A stretch of DNA of 21,691 nucleotides from Flavobacteriaceae bacterium UBA6231 (GCA_002441545.1 DJWL01000125.1:1680-23370); one strand, 5' to 3'; shown: positions 1-8,322, counted from the first letter of the stretch. Program-made: numbers and translations. The notes: generated from the sequence alone by a model not told the origin.

Positions 1-204
1 AAATTATCCATTGATGAAGAAAATGCGGCTTTAAAAGCTGCTAAAGCATTAGGTTTAGGTATTTGTGGAGTTGACATGCTACAATCTTCCCGAGGACCGT
101 TAATTCTAGAAGTGAATTCGTCTCCCGGACTTGAAGGTATTGAATTCGCCACTAAAAAAGATATTGCGAAAAGCATTATTAGATATATTGAACGTAATGT
201 GTAA
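1..204 (+). CDS. rimK: RimK-type S6--L-glutamate ligase, C-terminal fragment
   Basis: This is the last 67 codons of a gene that begins before the window; it ends in TAA at 202-204. The translation contains LILEVNSSPGLEGIE (codons 35-49), the diagnostic ATP-grasp end of the RimK family, in which the Glu and Asn bind Mg-ATP. It is followed by a short helix rich in Ile and Lys. RimK adds glutamate residues to the C-terminus of ribosomal protein S6 in the cytoplasm. The next gene starts 8 bases later on the same strand and belongs to a family often found beside rimK, so the two are probably co-transcribed. Identification rests on the C-terminal motif alone, because the rest of the ATP-grasp domain lies outside the window. 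Confidence 0.9.
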   Translation, partial: KLSIDEENAALKAAKALGLGICGVDMLQSSRGPLILEVNSSPGLEGIEFATKKDIAKSIIRYIERNV

Positions 205-212
205 TTTGATTT

Positions 213-1187
213 ATGACTAAGAATTTTAAACGTAATATTTCAATTTTAGGTCATGATATCCCGTTAGGCGCTTCAAAAGAAATCAATTTTAATATTGCTA
301 AACTTCATACAGCAACCATTATTGAAGTTCCCGTAATTATTGAACGTTCAAAAAAACTTGGTCCAACCATTTTATTTACAGCTGGTATTCATGGTGATGA
401 AATTAATGGGGTTGATATTGTGCGTCAAATAATTTCAAAAAAAATAAATAAGCCAAAAAAAGGCACCATTATTTGCATGCCTATTTTAAATGTGTTTGGT
501 TTTTTAAACAGCTCCAGAAGTTTTCCTGATGGCCGTGATTTAAATAGAGTATTTCCGGGTTCACCAAATGGTTCTTTAGCTAGTAGAGTTGCCAATAGAT
601 TAATGACCGAAATCATGCCAGATGTAGATTTGGTTATAGACTTTCATACCGGTGGGGCAAGCCGGTTTAATGCCGCACAAATTAGAATAGTTAAAGATGA
701 CCTTCAACTTGAAGCATTAGCTTCTGTTTTTGGAGCTCCCTTTACATTGTATTCTAGTAATATTGGTAAATCATTTAGAAATGCATGCCATCAATTGGGG
801 AAACCTATTTTGTTATTTGAAGGAGGAAAATCGTTTTTTGTTGATGACTCTATTTCAAAAATTGGCGTGAAAGGCGTTAAGCGTATTTTGAACCATTTTG
901 ATATGCTGAATGTGAAGAAAAAAACAAGTCCGCCTAAAGAACCAACCGTATTTGTTGATGAAAGCAAATGGATAAGAGCCAAACACTCTGGTATGTTTAA
1001 ATCTAAAGTAGCTATGCATACAAAAGTGCATGTTAATGATGTTTTGGGTCAAATTACAGACCCTTATGGAAAAGTTCATCACAGTGTTAAGTCTACTATT
1101 GAAGGTTATATTATAAATGTTAATGAGGCCTCTTTAGTATATCAGGGTGATGCCTTGTTTCATATAACCACTAAACTTAAAAGTTAA
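213..1187 (+). CDS. Succinylglutamate desuccinylase/aspartoacylase family zinc hydrolase (M14-like)
   Basis: A 324-residue cytosolic protein with no signal peptide. It carries the zinc-binding motif GIHGDEING (His60, Glu63) and the third zinc ligand His145 in DFHTGG. DGRDLNRVFPG (residues 106-116) is the substrate-binding Asn-Arg segment, and Glu203 in LFEGG is the likely general base. The last ~100 residues resemble the beta-rich C-terminal domain of AstE/AspA proteins. The family hydrolyses amide bonds of acylated amino acids or C-terminal amino acids. The substrate is not known here; position directly behind rimK suggests a role with glutamylated S6 or another RimK product, which is inference. 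The ATG at 213 is the first in frame and sits 8 bases after the rimK stop. It should not be named astE, since no arginine succinyltransferase pathway genes are seen. Confidence 0.88.
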   Translation: MTKNFKRNISILGHDIPLGASKEINFNIAKLHTATIIEVPVIIERSKKLGPTILFTAGIHGDEINGVDIVRQIISKKINKPKKGTIICMPILNVFGFLNSSRSFPDGRDLNRVFPGSPNGSLASRVANRLMTEIMPDVDLVIDFHTGGASRFNAAQIRIVKDDLQLEALASVFGAPFTLYSSNIGKSFRNACHQLGKPILLFEGGKSFFVDDSISKIGVKGVKRILNHFDMLNVKKKTSPPKEPTVFVDESKWIRAKHSGMFKSKVAMHTKVHVNDVLGQITDPYGKVHHSVKSTIEGYIINVNEASLVYQGDALFHITTKLKS

Positions 1188-1197
1188 ATTTAAGGTT

Positions 1198-1761
1198 ATG
1201 ACAAAATCAGAATTACGGAAAAAATACAAAACACTTCGTGATGCTTTGTCAATGACACAAGTTGATGATTTAAGTATGTCTATAGCTAATCAATTATTAA
1301 AACTACCTATATGGGATTATAGTTTTTATCATATTTTTCTAGCTATAGAAGAACAAAAAGAGGTTAATACAGATTATATTTTGAATATCCTTTCTGGAAA
1401 AGATAAACATATCGTGATTTCAAAAAGTGATTTTAAGTTGGGAATCATGACTCATTTTTTACTAACTGATACTACAAAAATCAAAAAAAACCACTACAAC
1501 ATTCCTGAGCCCATTGATGGTATAGAAATTTCAAACGATAAAATTGAAGTTGTTTTTATTCCGCTTTTAGCGTTTGATAAATCAGGAAATCGTGTAGGAT
1601 ATGGAAAAGGATTTTATGACAGATTTCTTTCTGAATGCAAACCTGAAACCATTAAAATAGGATTAAGTTTTTTTGAAGCAGAAACCGAAATTACCGATGT
1701 TTTTGAAGCTGATGTAAAACTGGATTATTGTGTAACTGCCAATAAAACCTATTCTTTTTAA
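1198..1761 (+). CDS. 5-formyltetrahydrofolate cyclo-ligase (5,10-methenyl-THF synthetase)
   Basis: A 187-residue protein, the usual length for the MTHFS/YgfA family. It converts 5-formyltetrahydrofolate and ATP to 5,10-methenyltetrahydrofolate, returning the stored or inhibitory folate to one-carbon metabolism in the cytoplasm. The family signature is complete at residues 121-144: IPLLAFDKSGNRVGYGKG, followed by FYDRFL, with the Gly-rich ATP/folate loop at 134-138. The N-terminal K/R-rich helix (SELRKKYKTLR) matches the ATP-phosphate-contacting region. The gene starts 10 bases after the preceding hydrolase, so it probably shares that transcript. Its stop codon overlaps the stop of the convergent lspA gene by 4 bases, which leaves no room for an ordinary intergenic terminator. 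Confidence 0.95.
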   Translation: MTKSELRKKYKTLRDALSMTQVDDLSMSIANQLLKLPIWDYSFYHIFLAIEEQKEVNTDYILNILSGKDKHIVISKSDFKLGIMTHFLLTDTTKIKKNHYNIPEPIDGIEISNDKIEVVFIPLLAFDKSGNRVGYGKGFYDRFLSECKPETIKIGLSFFEAETEITDVFEADVKLDYCVTANKTYSF

Positions 1762-2384
1762 ATATTTTTTTTAGGAAACGCCTTTTTATTAAACACTAAA
1801 AGCATTAAAAACCCTGTGCTTATAGCCATATCTGCTACATTAAAAACAGGCTCAAAAAACGTAAAAAACTTGCCTCCATAAAACGGCATCCATTCTGGTA
1901 AATAGCCTTTCCAAATTGGAAAATAAAGCATGTCAACTACTTTACCATGAAGCAATCCATCATAGCCACCTTCACTTGCAAAAAAGGTTGCAATTTGCCC
2001 ATGACTATCATTAAAAAGCACTCCATATAAAACAGAGTCTATAATGTTGCCAAGCGCTCCTGCAAAAATTAAAGCAATAGCTAAGATTAAGACTTTAGGG
2101 TTCTTTTTTCGAGTAACATCAAATAGCCAATAACCAATACCAAAAATGGCAATAATTCTAAAAACAGTTAACGATATTTTAGCTGTTCTTTCAGAAATAA
2201 AAGACACAAAATCACTGATTTTTGTTCCCCAAGCCATGCCATCATTTTCCACAAAATAAATACGAAACCATTGAAATACATGGTATTCATCTCCTAATGC
2301 AAAATGGGTTTTAATATAAATTTTACTTATCTGATCAATAAGTAAGATTAAGATGATAATTAGAATAGATTTTTTAAGCGTCAT
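1758..2384 (-). CDS. lspA: Lipoprotein signal peptidase (signal peptidase II)
   Basis: A 208-residue polytopic inner-membrane aspartic protease that removes signal peptides from diacylglyceryl-prolipoproteins. The conserved boxes are present in order: DQISK (17-21) in the first membrane helix, NDGMAWG (47-53), GNIID (112-116), GKVVDML (147-153) with catalytic Asp151, and FNVADMAIS (181-189) with catalytic Asp185. The protein is longer than proteobacterial LspA (about 165 residues) because of an insertion around residues 118-148 and 157-175, a common shape in Bacteroidota. It lies downstream of ileS and the traR/dksA-like gene, echoing the widespread ileS-lspA linkage, but a terminator at 2441-2472 separates them. 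Substrates encoded nearby include the lipoproteins at 6389, 12774 and 19480. Its 3' end overlaps the cyclo-ligase gene. Confidence 0.96.
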   Translation of the reverse strand: MTLKKSILIIILILLIDQISKIYIKTHFALGDEYHVFQWFRIYFVENDGMAWGTKISDFVSFISERTAKISLTVFRIIAIFGIGYWLFDVTRKKNPKVLILAIALIFAGALGNIIDSVLYGVLFNDSHGQIATFFASEGGYDGLLHGKVVDMLYFPIWKGYLPEWMPFYGGKFFTFFEPVFNVADMAISTGFLMLLVFNKKAFPKKNI

Positions 2385-2404
2385 AGTGGTAATGTTTCAC
2401 AAAA

Positions 2405-2431
2405 GACCTTTCGACTGCGCTCAAGGTGACA
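2405..2431. repeat. Possible REP-like intergenic palindromic element
   Basis: A GC-rich island in AT-rich intergenic DNA between lspA and the traR/dksA terminator. CCTT at 2408-2411 and AAGG at 2423-2426 (on the strand shown: CCTT...CTCAAGG) can close an imperfect hairpin around a TCGACTGCGC core. The phrase TTTCGACTGCGCTCAAGGTGACA resembles short dispersed intergenic repeats that I recall from flavobacterial genomes. Only one copy is in this window, so the repeat status is an inference from memory. Confidence 0.35.
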
Positions 2432-2440
2432 AGATTATTA

Positions 2441-2472
2441 AAACAAAAAACGCCTCATAGTCTGAGACGTTT
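2441..2472 (-). terminator. Rho-independent terminator after the traR/dksA-like gene
   Basis: Read on the minus strand, AAACGTCTCA (2472-2463), a 5-base loop and TGAGGCGTTT (2457-2448) form a 10-bp stem with one G-U pair, followed directly by a T-rich run. It lies 25 bases past the stop of the traR/dksA-like gene and before lspA, so it should end or attenuate the ileS transcript. Confidence 0.85.
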
Positions 2473-2496
2473 CAAATATATCATTTTTGGTAATTA

Positions 2497-2877
2497 TTAC
2501 TGCATATTTTTTGCTTCAATACTTAACGTTGCATGAGGTACAAGTTTCAAACGTTCTTTATTGATAAGTTTACCTGTAACTCTACAAATACCGTAAGTTT
2601 TATTTTCAATACGGATTAATGCATTTTTTAAATCGCGAATAAACTTTTCTTGTCTTATAGCCAATTGTGAGTTAGATTCTTTACTCATCACCTCACTTCC
2701 TTCATCAAAAGCTTTAAATGTTGGCGATGTATCTTCAGTGCCATTATTGTGGTCATTCATATACGCACTTTTAATAAGCTCTAAATCGTTTTGAGCTTTT
2801 TGTATTTTATCTTTGATTAATTCTTTAAACTCTGCTAAGTCTTTATCTGAATATCTAACGTTTGTCTCTAAGTTCAT
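2497..2877 (-). CDS. TraR/DksA-family protein with degenerate zinc finger
   Basis: A 126-residue protein of the DksA/TraR family. DksA proteins bind the RNA polymerase secondary channel and modulate initiation together with ppGpp. The N-terminal ~90 residues are predicted coiled-coil helices, with Asp/Glu-rich spacing (ADLAEFKELIKDK-like heptads). The C-terminal globular segment YGICRVTGKLINKERL (residues 95-110), then VPHATLSIEAK, aligns with the zinc-finger half. Only one of the four classical cysteines remains (Cys98); the second position of CxxC is Thr101, and the distal pair is replaced by the His115 region. This reduced form is, as far as I recall, common in Bacteroidota. It starts 4 bases after the ileS stop, so it is almost certainly co-transcribed. 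I do not name it dksA, because its function in this group is not established. Confidence 0.88.
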   Translation of the reverse strand: MNLETNVRYSDKDLAEFKELIKDKIQKAQNDLELIKSAYMNDHNNGTEDTSPTFKAFDEGSEVMSKESNSQLAIRQEKFIRDLKNALIRIENKTYGICRVTGKLINKERLKLVPHATLSIEAKNMQ

Positions 2878-2881
2878 ATTT

Positions 2882-5800
2882 TTAATGTTTTTTAATAAAC
2901 AATTTGGTATTTACCTCATCAAAGGCAATTTCTATACCATTGTCAATTTGTTCAATAATCTCTAATGTTTCAGTTAATGTTTCAGCTTTAATATACGTTA
3001 TATTAGTTTCTATAGCATTAACAATTTTATCATCTTTTTGAAGCAATACATCAATTCTATCTGTTACTTCAAATCCAGAGTCTTTACGTAAGTTTTGAAT
3101 TCTGTTTACCAACTCACGAGCTATCCCTTCTTTTAACAAATCTTCAGTGATTGTAACATCTAAAGCTACTGTTAAAGACCCTTCATTTGCAACTAACCAT
3201 CCTTCAATGTCTTGCGATGTTATTTCTACATCTGTGCGTTCTAAAGTAATATTTTTTCCATTAATGTCAACTTCTAAATTGCCATTTTGTTCTATTTTGT
3301 TAATATCTTCTGAAGTAAAGTTAATTACTGCATTGGCAATGGCTTTCATATCCTTTCCAAATCGTGGCCCTAAGGTTTTAAAATTAGGTTTTATTTGTTT
3401 TACAAGGATATCTGAAGCGTCTTCTAACAGTTCAATTTCTTTAATATTTACTTCGTGCTTAATTAAGTCTGAAACCGCTAAAATCTCTTCCTTCTGTTGT
3501 GCATTATTAACAGGAATCATAATCTTTTGAAGCGGTTGGCGAACCTTAATTTTTTCTTTAGCTCTTAACGACAATACCAATGAAGATATTGTTTGAGCAT
3601 TTTCCATTTTACTCTCTAAAGACTTATCAACATAAGCAGCATCAAATACTGGGAAATTAGCTAAATGTATGCTTTCAAAAGCTTCCTTATTGGTAACTGA
3701 ATTCAAATCCATATACAATTTATCCATGAAGAAAGGTGCAATTGGTGCCCCTAACTTAGCAATCGTTAGCAAACATGTATGCAGTGTTTGATATGCTGAA
3801 ATTTTATCAGTTTGATAATCACCCTTCCAGAAACGTCTTCTACTTAAACGCACATACCAATTACTTAAAAAATCTTGTGTGAAATCTGAAATAGCTCTAG
3901 CTGCTTTTGTAGGTTCATATTCAGCATAATATTCATCAACTTTTTGAATTAATGTGTTTAATTCCGAAAGAATCCATCTATCAATTTCTGGTCGTTCTGC
4001 TAAAGGAATTTCAGCTTCAGAATAGTTGAATTTATCAAGATTTGAATATAATGCAAAAAACGAATAGGTATTATAAAGTGTTCCAAAGAATTTACGTTTT
4101 ACTTCTTCAATTCCTTCTAAATCAAACTTTAAATTATCCCATGGATTTGCATTACTTATCATATACCAACGAGTCGCATCTGCTCCATAAGTTGACAGTG
4201 TTTCAAATGGATCAATAGCATTCCCTAAACGTTTAGACATTTTTTGTCCGTTCTTGTCTAACACTAATCCATTAGACACCACGTTTTTATAGGCTACAGA
4301 ATCAAACACCATGGTTGCAATAGCATGAAGTGTATAAAACCACCCACGTGTTTGGTCTACTCCTTCAGCGATAAAATCGGCCGGGTATGATTTGTGGTCG
4401 TCAATTAATTCTTTATTTTCAAAAGGATAATGCCATTGTGCATAAGGCATGGAACCAGAATCAAACCAAACATCTATCAAATCACTTTCACGTTTCATTG
4501 GTTTCCCTGATGGTGAAACTAGAATAATGGCATCAACTATATTTTTATGTAAATCGATTTGTGCATAGTTCTCTTCAGAATTGTTTCCAACTTCAAAATT
4601 TTCAAAAATATCTTTTGAAAGCACTCCAGCCGAAACCGCTTTTTGCATTTTGCTTTTTAATTCTTCAACCGATCCGATACAGATTTCTTCTTTACCATCT
4701 TCTGTTCTCCAAATTGGCAAAGGAATTCCCCAATAGCGTGAACGAGACAAGTTCCAATCGTTAGCATTTGCTAGCCAATTCCCAAAACGACCTGTTCCTG
4801 TTGCTTTTGGTTTCCAGTTAATGGTTTCGTTAAGTTCGAACATTCTATCCTTAACATCGGTCACTTTTATAAACCAAGAATCTAAAGGATAGTAAAGAAT
4901 TGGTTTATCGGTTCTCCAACAGTTTGGATAGCTGTGTTTATATTTTTCAACCTTAAAGGCTTTATTTTCTTCTTTTAATTGAATGGCAATTTCAACATCA
5001 ACAGAACGTTCTGGTGCTTCACCATCATTGTAATATTCGTTCTTTACATATTTACCAGCATATTCAGCCATTTCTGGCCTGAACTTTCCTTGTAAATCAA
5101 CCAAAGGCACTAAGTTCCCATTCTCATCTTTAACCAGCATAGGTGGCACTTCTGGTTTTGCTTGTTTGGCTACCAAGGCGTCATCGGCTCCAAAAGTGGG
5201 AGCGGTATGAACAATACCGGTACCGTCCTCGGTGGTTACAAAATCTCCAGCAATTACTCTAAAAGCATTTTCTGGATTATCATTTGGTAATGCATAAGGC
5301 ATTAATTGCTCGTATTTTATGCCTACTAAGTCTTTTCCAACAAATTCTTTTATAACATAAAATGGAATCTTTTTATCGTCTGACTTATAAGATGTTAATT
5401 CTGATTTATCTTCAACTTGATTAAATTTTCCTGCAAATTGATAGCTCACTAATTTTTTAGCAAGAATCACTTTTATTGGTTCAAATGTGTATTGATTAAA
5501 AGTCTCTACCAACACATAGTCTATTTTTGGACCAACAGTTAAAGCTGTATTGCTTGGAAGTGTCCAAGGTGTTGTTGTCCAAGCTAAAAAGTAAATAGTT
5601 CCTTCATTTTGTAGAAAATCTGGAAGTGATTCTATTTTGGCTTTAAATTGAGCAACTATTGTGGTATCTGTTACATCTTGATACGTTCCTGGTTGGTTTA
5701 ACTCGTGTGAACTTAACCCAGTTCCAGCCTTTGGCGAATATGGTTGAATTGTGTAGCCTTTGTATAATAGATTCTTGTTATAAATTTGCTTTAACAACCA

Positions 5801-6301
5801 CCAAACGCTTTCCATGTATTTAGGTTCGTAAGTAATATATGGGTCATCCATATCTACCCAATAACCCATTTTTTGAGTCAGGTCATTCCAAACATCTGTA
5901 TAACGCATTACTGCTTTTCTACAGGCATCATTATAATCTTCAACAGAAATGGTTTTACCAATATCTTCTTTAGTGATTCCAAGTTCTTTTTCTACACCAA
6001 GCTCAATGGGTAACCCATGAGTATCCCAACCAGCTTTACGCTTAACTTGAAAGCCTTTCATGGTTTTATAACGAGGAAAAATATCTTTAATAGCACGTGC
6101 TAAAACATGGTGCACTCCAGGAAGACCATTTGCAGAGGGTGGCCCTTCAAAAAACACAAATGGTTCATGGCTTTCACGCGTGGTGATACTTTTTTCAAAT
6201 ACCTTATGTTCTTGCCAATAGTTAAGAATTTCTTCTGCGACTTTTGGTAAGTCAAGTCCTTTATATTCAGGAAATTTAGCACTCATTTTATCAAATTTCA
6301 T
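2882..6301 (-). CDS. ileS: Isoleucyl-tRNA synthetase, eukaryote-like type (IleRS2)
   Basis: An 1139-residue class I aminoacyl-tRNA synthetase that charges tRNA-Ile with isoleucine. The Rossmann-fold start is FEGPPSANGLPGVHH (51-65), in which the HIGH signature reads GVHH. The CP1 editing domain has the threonine-rich WTTTPWTLPSN (241-251) and GIVHTAPTFGADD (362-374), both needed to deacylate mischarged Val-tRNA. KMSKR is intact at 687-691 and is followed by the helical anticodon-binding domain and a long C-terminal extension. The length and the NGLPGVHHVLAR phrase place it with the eukaryote-like IleRS2 group, known for natural mupirocin resistance. The start at Met1 (6301) is used; Met6 is a possible alternative, since family similarity begins near FPEYKGLDL. 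It is followed after 4 bases by the traR/dksA-like gene. Confidence 0.97.
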   Translation of the reverse strand: MKFDKMSAKFPEYKGLDLPKVAEEILNYWQEHKVFEKSITTRESHEPFVFFEGPPSANGLPGVHHVLARAIKDIFPRYKTMKGFQVKRKAGWDTHGLPIELGVEKELGITKEDIGKTISVEDYNDACRKAVMRYTDVWNDLTQKMGYWVDMDDPYITYEPKYMESVWWLLKQIYNKNLLYKGYTIQPYSPKAGTGLSSHELNQPGTYQDVTDTTIVAQFKAKIESLPDFLQNEGTIYFLAWTTTPWTLPSNTALTVGPKIDYVLVETFNQYTFEPIKVILAKKLVSYQFAGKFNQVEDKSELTSYKSDDKKIPFYVIKEFVGKDLVGIKYEQLMPYALPNDNPENAFRVIAGDFVTTEDGTGIVHTAPTFGADDALVAKQAKPEVPPMLVKDENGNLVPLVDLQGKFRPEMAEYAGKYVKNEYYNDGEAPERSVDVEIAIQLKEENKAFKVEKYKHSYPNCWRTDKPILYYPLDSWFIKVTDVKDRMFELNETINWKPKATGTGRFGNWLANANDWNLSRSRYWGIPLPIWRTEDGKEEICIGSVEELKSKMQKAVSAGVLSKDIFENFEVGNNSEENYAQIDLHKNIVDAIILVSPSGKPMKRESDLIDVWFDSGSMPYAQWHYPFENKELIDDHKSYPADFIAEGVDQTRGWFYTLHAIATMVFDSVAYKNVVSNGLVLDKNGQKMSKRLGNAIDPFETLSTYGADATRWYMISNANPWDNLKFDLEGIEEVKRKFFGTLYNTYSFFALYSNLDKFNYSEAEIPLAERPEIDRWILSELNTLIQKVDEYYAEYEPTKAARAISDFTQDFLSNWYVRLSRRRFWKGDYQTDKISAYQTLHTCLLTIAKLGAPIAPFFMDKLYMDLNSVTNKEAFESIHLANFPVFDAAYVDKSLESKMENAQTISSLVLSLRAKEKIKVRQPLQKIMIPVNNAQQKEEILAVSDLIKHEVNIKEIELLEDASDILVKQIKPNFKTLGPRFGKDMKAIANAVINFTSEDINKIEQNGNLEVDINGKNITLERTDVEITSQDIEGWLVANEGSLTVALDVTITEDLLKEGIARELVNRIQNLRKDSGFEVTDRIDVLLQKDDKIVNAIETNITYIKAETLTETLEIIEQIDNGIEIAFDEVNTKLFIKKH

Positions 6302-6388
6302 TTCGAGGTGCGAAATTAAGGATTTTTGATAAAATAGAAGCCTTTAAGTGCTAAAAACTAATATTAACAAACAGAATGAAAAATGGAA

Positions 6389-6853
6389 TTAATGACTTTT
6401 ATTAAATTCTTTTTGAAAACGTTTGGCTTTAGAGATGAAAAGTTTTTGTTCTTCGGGGCTTAAATTTTCTGTAGAAACCACTTTTCTGTTGGAAAAGTAT
6501 ATTTTTTTTGTCTTTGAATTTTTAGAAGAATATTCAAAATAGTTAAGCTTATTGTTCTTAAAATAATAATTTTCTGTAATAGTTTTATCTGTTGTTTCTA
6601 TATTTTCAATTTTTAATAATTCATGTGTTTCATTATTAAAAAATACTGTGTACTTAAATTTTCCAATATCTTTAAAACCTTCATTATCTGTAAGGGCACC
6701 TTTGGTAATTTCGGTTTTTATGTCTTTACCTGTATCTATTTTTTGTGAATAAATATCAACCTCTTTTATGACACTTTCAGGACTTTTAGAAATCTTTGGA
6801 CCACAAGCAACCAAAATAATAATAAATACCAGATACAAATAACATTTTCTCAT
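6389..6853 (-). CDS. Small hypothetical lipoprotein
   Basis: I do not recognise a family for this 154-residue protein. It begins MRKCYLYLVFIIILVACG, a short charged N-region, a hydrophobic core and a lipobox LVAC with the lipidated Cys17, so it should be processed by LspA and anchored in an envelope membrane. The mature part is Lys-, Asn- and Glu-rich. Its middle (roughly residues 50-125) alternates short beta-like strands (FKYTVFFNNETHELLKIENI and later YYFKNNKLNYFEYSS), suggesting a small beta-sheet domain, and it ends in a charged helix (SPEEQKLFISKAKRFQKE). There is no acidic run right after Cys17, so surface export is not suggested. It lies between radA and ileS on the same strand with gaps of about 110 and 87 bases, so it may be its own unit. 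Function unknown. Confidence 0.8.
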   Translation of the reverse strand: MRKCYLYLVFIIILVACGPKISKSPESVIKEVDIYSQKIDTGKDIKTEITKGALTDNEGFKDIGKFKYTVFFNNETHELLKIENIETTDKTITENYYFKNNKLNYFEYSSKNSKTKKIYFSNRKVVSTENLSPEEQKLFISKAKRFQKEFNKSH

Positions 6854-6963
6854 ATTACAAATGTAATTAAAAAGGCCAAAACATTTATTTTTAGCTTTTA
6901 CGACTCTTTAAGTAATTAAATGAATACTGACATTTCTATTTTCGAGCATTTTATCTACAACAT

Positions 6964-8322
6964 TTAAACTACAAATCCAACCAAATCTTCAATCTTAGAA
7001 ATCATCTGGATTTTTATCGCCGTATTTTTTAAAGAAATCTTATTGTATTTTGATACAAATATGGTTGAAAATCCTAATTTTTCGGCTTCTAAAATGCGTT
7101 GCTCAACACGTTGAACAGGTCTAATCTCACCAGACAAACCGACTTCTGCAGCAAAACAAATATTTTTTTCTAAGGAAACATCTTCATTGGATGATAAAAT
7201 GGCTGCAACAACAGCTAAATCAATGGCAGGATCATCAACATTAATACCTCCAGTTATATTTAAAAAGACATCTTTTGCTCCCAAACGAAAACCTGCACGT
7301 TTTTCTAAAACTGCCAAAAGCATATTCAATCGTTTGGCGTTAAAACCTGTAGCACTACGTTGAGGTGTACCATAAACAGCAGTACTTACCAAAGCCTGAA
7401 CTTCAATCATTAATGGGCGCATGCCTTCTAAAGTAGCAGCCACTGCATTACCAGATAGCTCTTCGTCTTTCTTTGAAATTAAAATTTCTGAAGGGTTAGA
7501 AACTTCACGTAACCCAGAACCTTGCATTTCATAAATTCCAAGTTCGTTGGTTGATCCAAATCTATTTTTATTAGCTCGTAAAATTCTAAAAACATGGTTT
7601 CTATCACCTTCAAACTGCAACACCGTATCAACCATGTGCTCTAAAATTTTTGGTCCTGCAATATTGCCGTCTTTAGTAATATGCCCAATTAAAATAACTG
7701 GTGTAGCCGTTTCTTTTGCAAATTTGATTAACTCTGAAGTACATTCTTTGATTTGTGAAATGCTGCCTGATGACGATTCAATATAATCGCTATGAAGTGT
7801 TTGAATAGAATCAATAACCACGATATCTGGTTCTAAGGCTTCTATTTGTTTGAATATATTTTGTGTTTTAGTTTCTGTTAAAATGTAACAGTTTGTATTG
7901 CCGGGGTAAATACGTTCTGCACGCATTTTAATTTGTTTTTGGCTTTCTTCACCAGAAACATACAGAGTTTTATAAGGCAATTTTAAAGATACTTGAAGCA
8001 ACAGTGTGCTTTTACCAATACCAGGTTCTCCCCCAAGTAAAATTAATGAGCCAGGAACAATACCACCACCTAAAACCCGATTAAATTCGGCATCAAAAGT
8101 ATCTAATCTTGATTCTTGAGACGTGTCAATATCTTGAATTAACAAAGGTTTAGAAACACGTTTTACAGATGAATTTGGTGATTTCCAATCACTCTTTTCT
8201 TCCTTTTGAATAACTTCTTCAACAATGGTATTCCACTCTTTACAAGCTGTACATTGCCCCTGCCATTTGGCATATTGGCTTCCGCAATTCTGGCAAAAAA
8301 AAGTTGTTTTTACTTTAGCCAT
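6964..8322 (-). CDS. radA: DNA repair protein RadA (Sms)
   Basis: A 452-residue protein of standard RadA length. It is a DnaB-like ATPase that unwinds and migrates branched DNA during RecA-dependent recombination and repair. Domains in order are: a C4 zinc finger (Cys10, Cys13, Cys24, Cys27), a RecA-like ATPase with Walker A GGEPGIGKST (97-106) and Walker B IVVIDS (about 167-172), the RadA-specific KNRFG motif (252-256), and a C-terminal Lon-protease-like domain (about 280-452, including GFNAKRLNMLLAVLEKRAG and FAAEVGLSGEIRP). In RadA proteins the last domain is structural rather than proteolytic. Its ATG directly follows the stop codon of the esterase-fold gene (TAAATG), which implies translational coupling. 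Confidence 0.97.
   Translation of the reverse strand: MAKVKTTFFCQNCGSQYAKWQGQCTACKEWNTIVEEVIQKEEKSDWKSPNSSVKRVSKPLLIQDIDTSQESRLDTFDAEFNRVLGGGIVPGSLILLGGEPGIGKSTLLLQVSLKLPYKTLYVSGEESQKQIKMRAERIYPGNTNCYILTETKTQNIFKQIEALEPDIVVIDSIQTLHSDYIESSSGSISQIKECTSELIKFAKETATPVILIGHITKDGNIAGPKILEHMVDTVLQFEGDRNHVFRILRANKNRFGSTNELGIYEMQGSGLREVSNPSEILISKKDEELSGNAVAATLEGMRPLMIEVQALVSTAVYGTPQRSATGFNAKRLNMLLAVLEKRAGFRLGAKDVFLNITGGINVDDPAIDLAVVAAILSSNEDVSLEKNICFAAEVGLSGEIRPVQRVEQRILEAEKLGFSTIFVSKYNKISLKNTAIKIQMISKIEDLVGFVV

Noticed and set aside
3147..3530. Open frames antisense to or in other frames of ileS (also 4561-4764 and 6100-6282)
   Set aside because: They lie entirely inside a well-conserved synthetase gene, have no family features and no spacing or start signals of their own.
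6858..6865. TACATTTG (-7-like) on the minus strand, 4 bases before the small lipoprotein ATG
   Set aside because: It matches TAnnTTTG, but would give a leaderless transcript and lacks a -33 partner; probably chance in AT-rich DNA.
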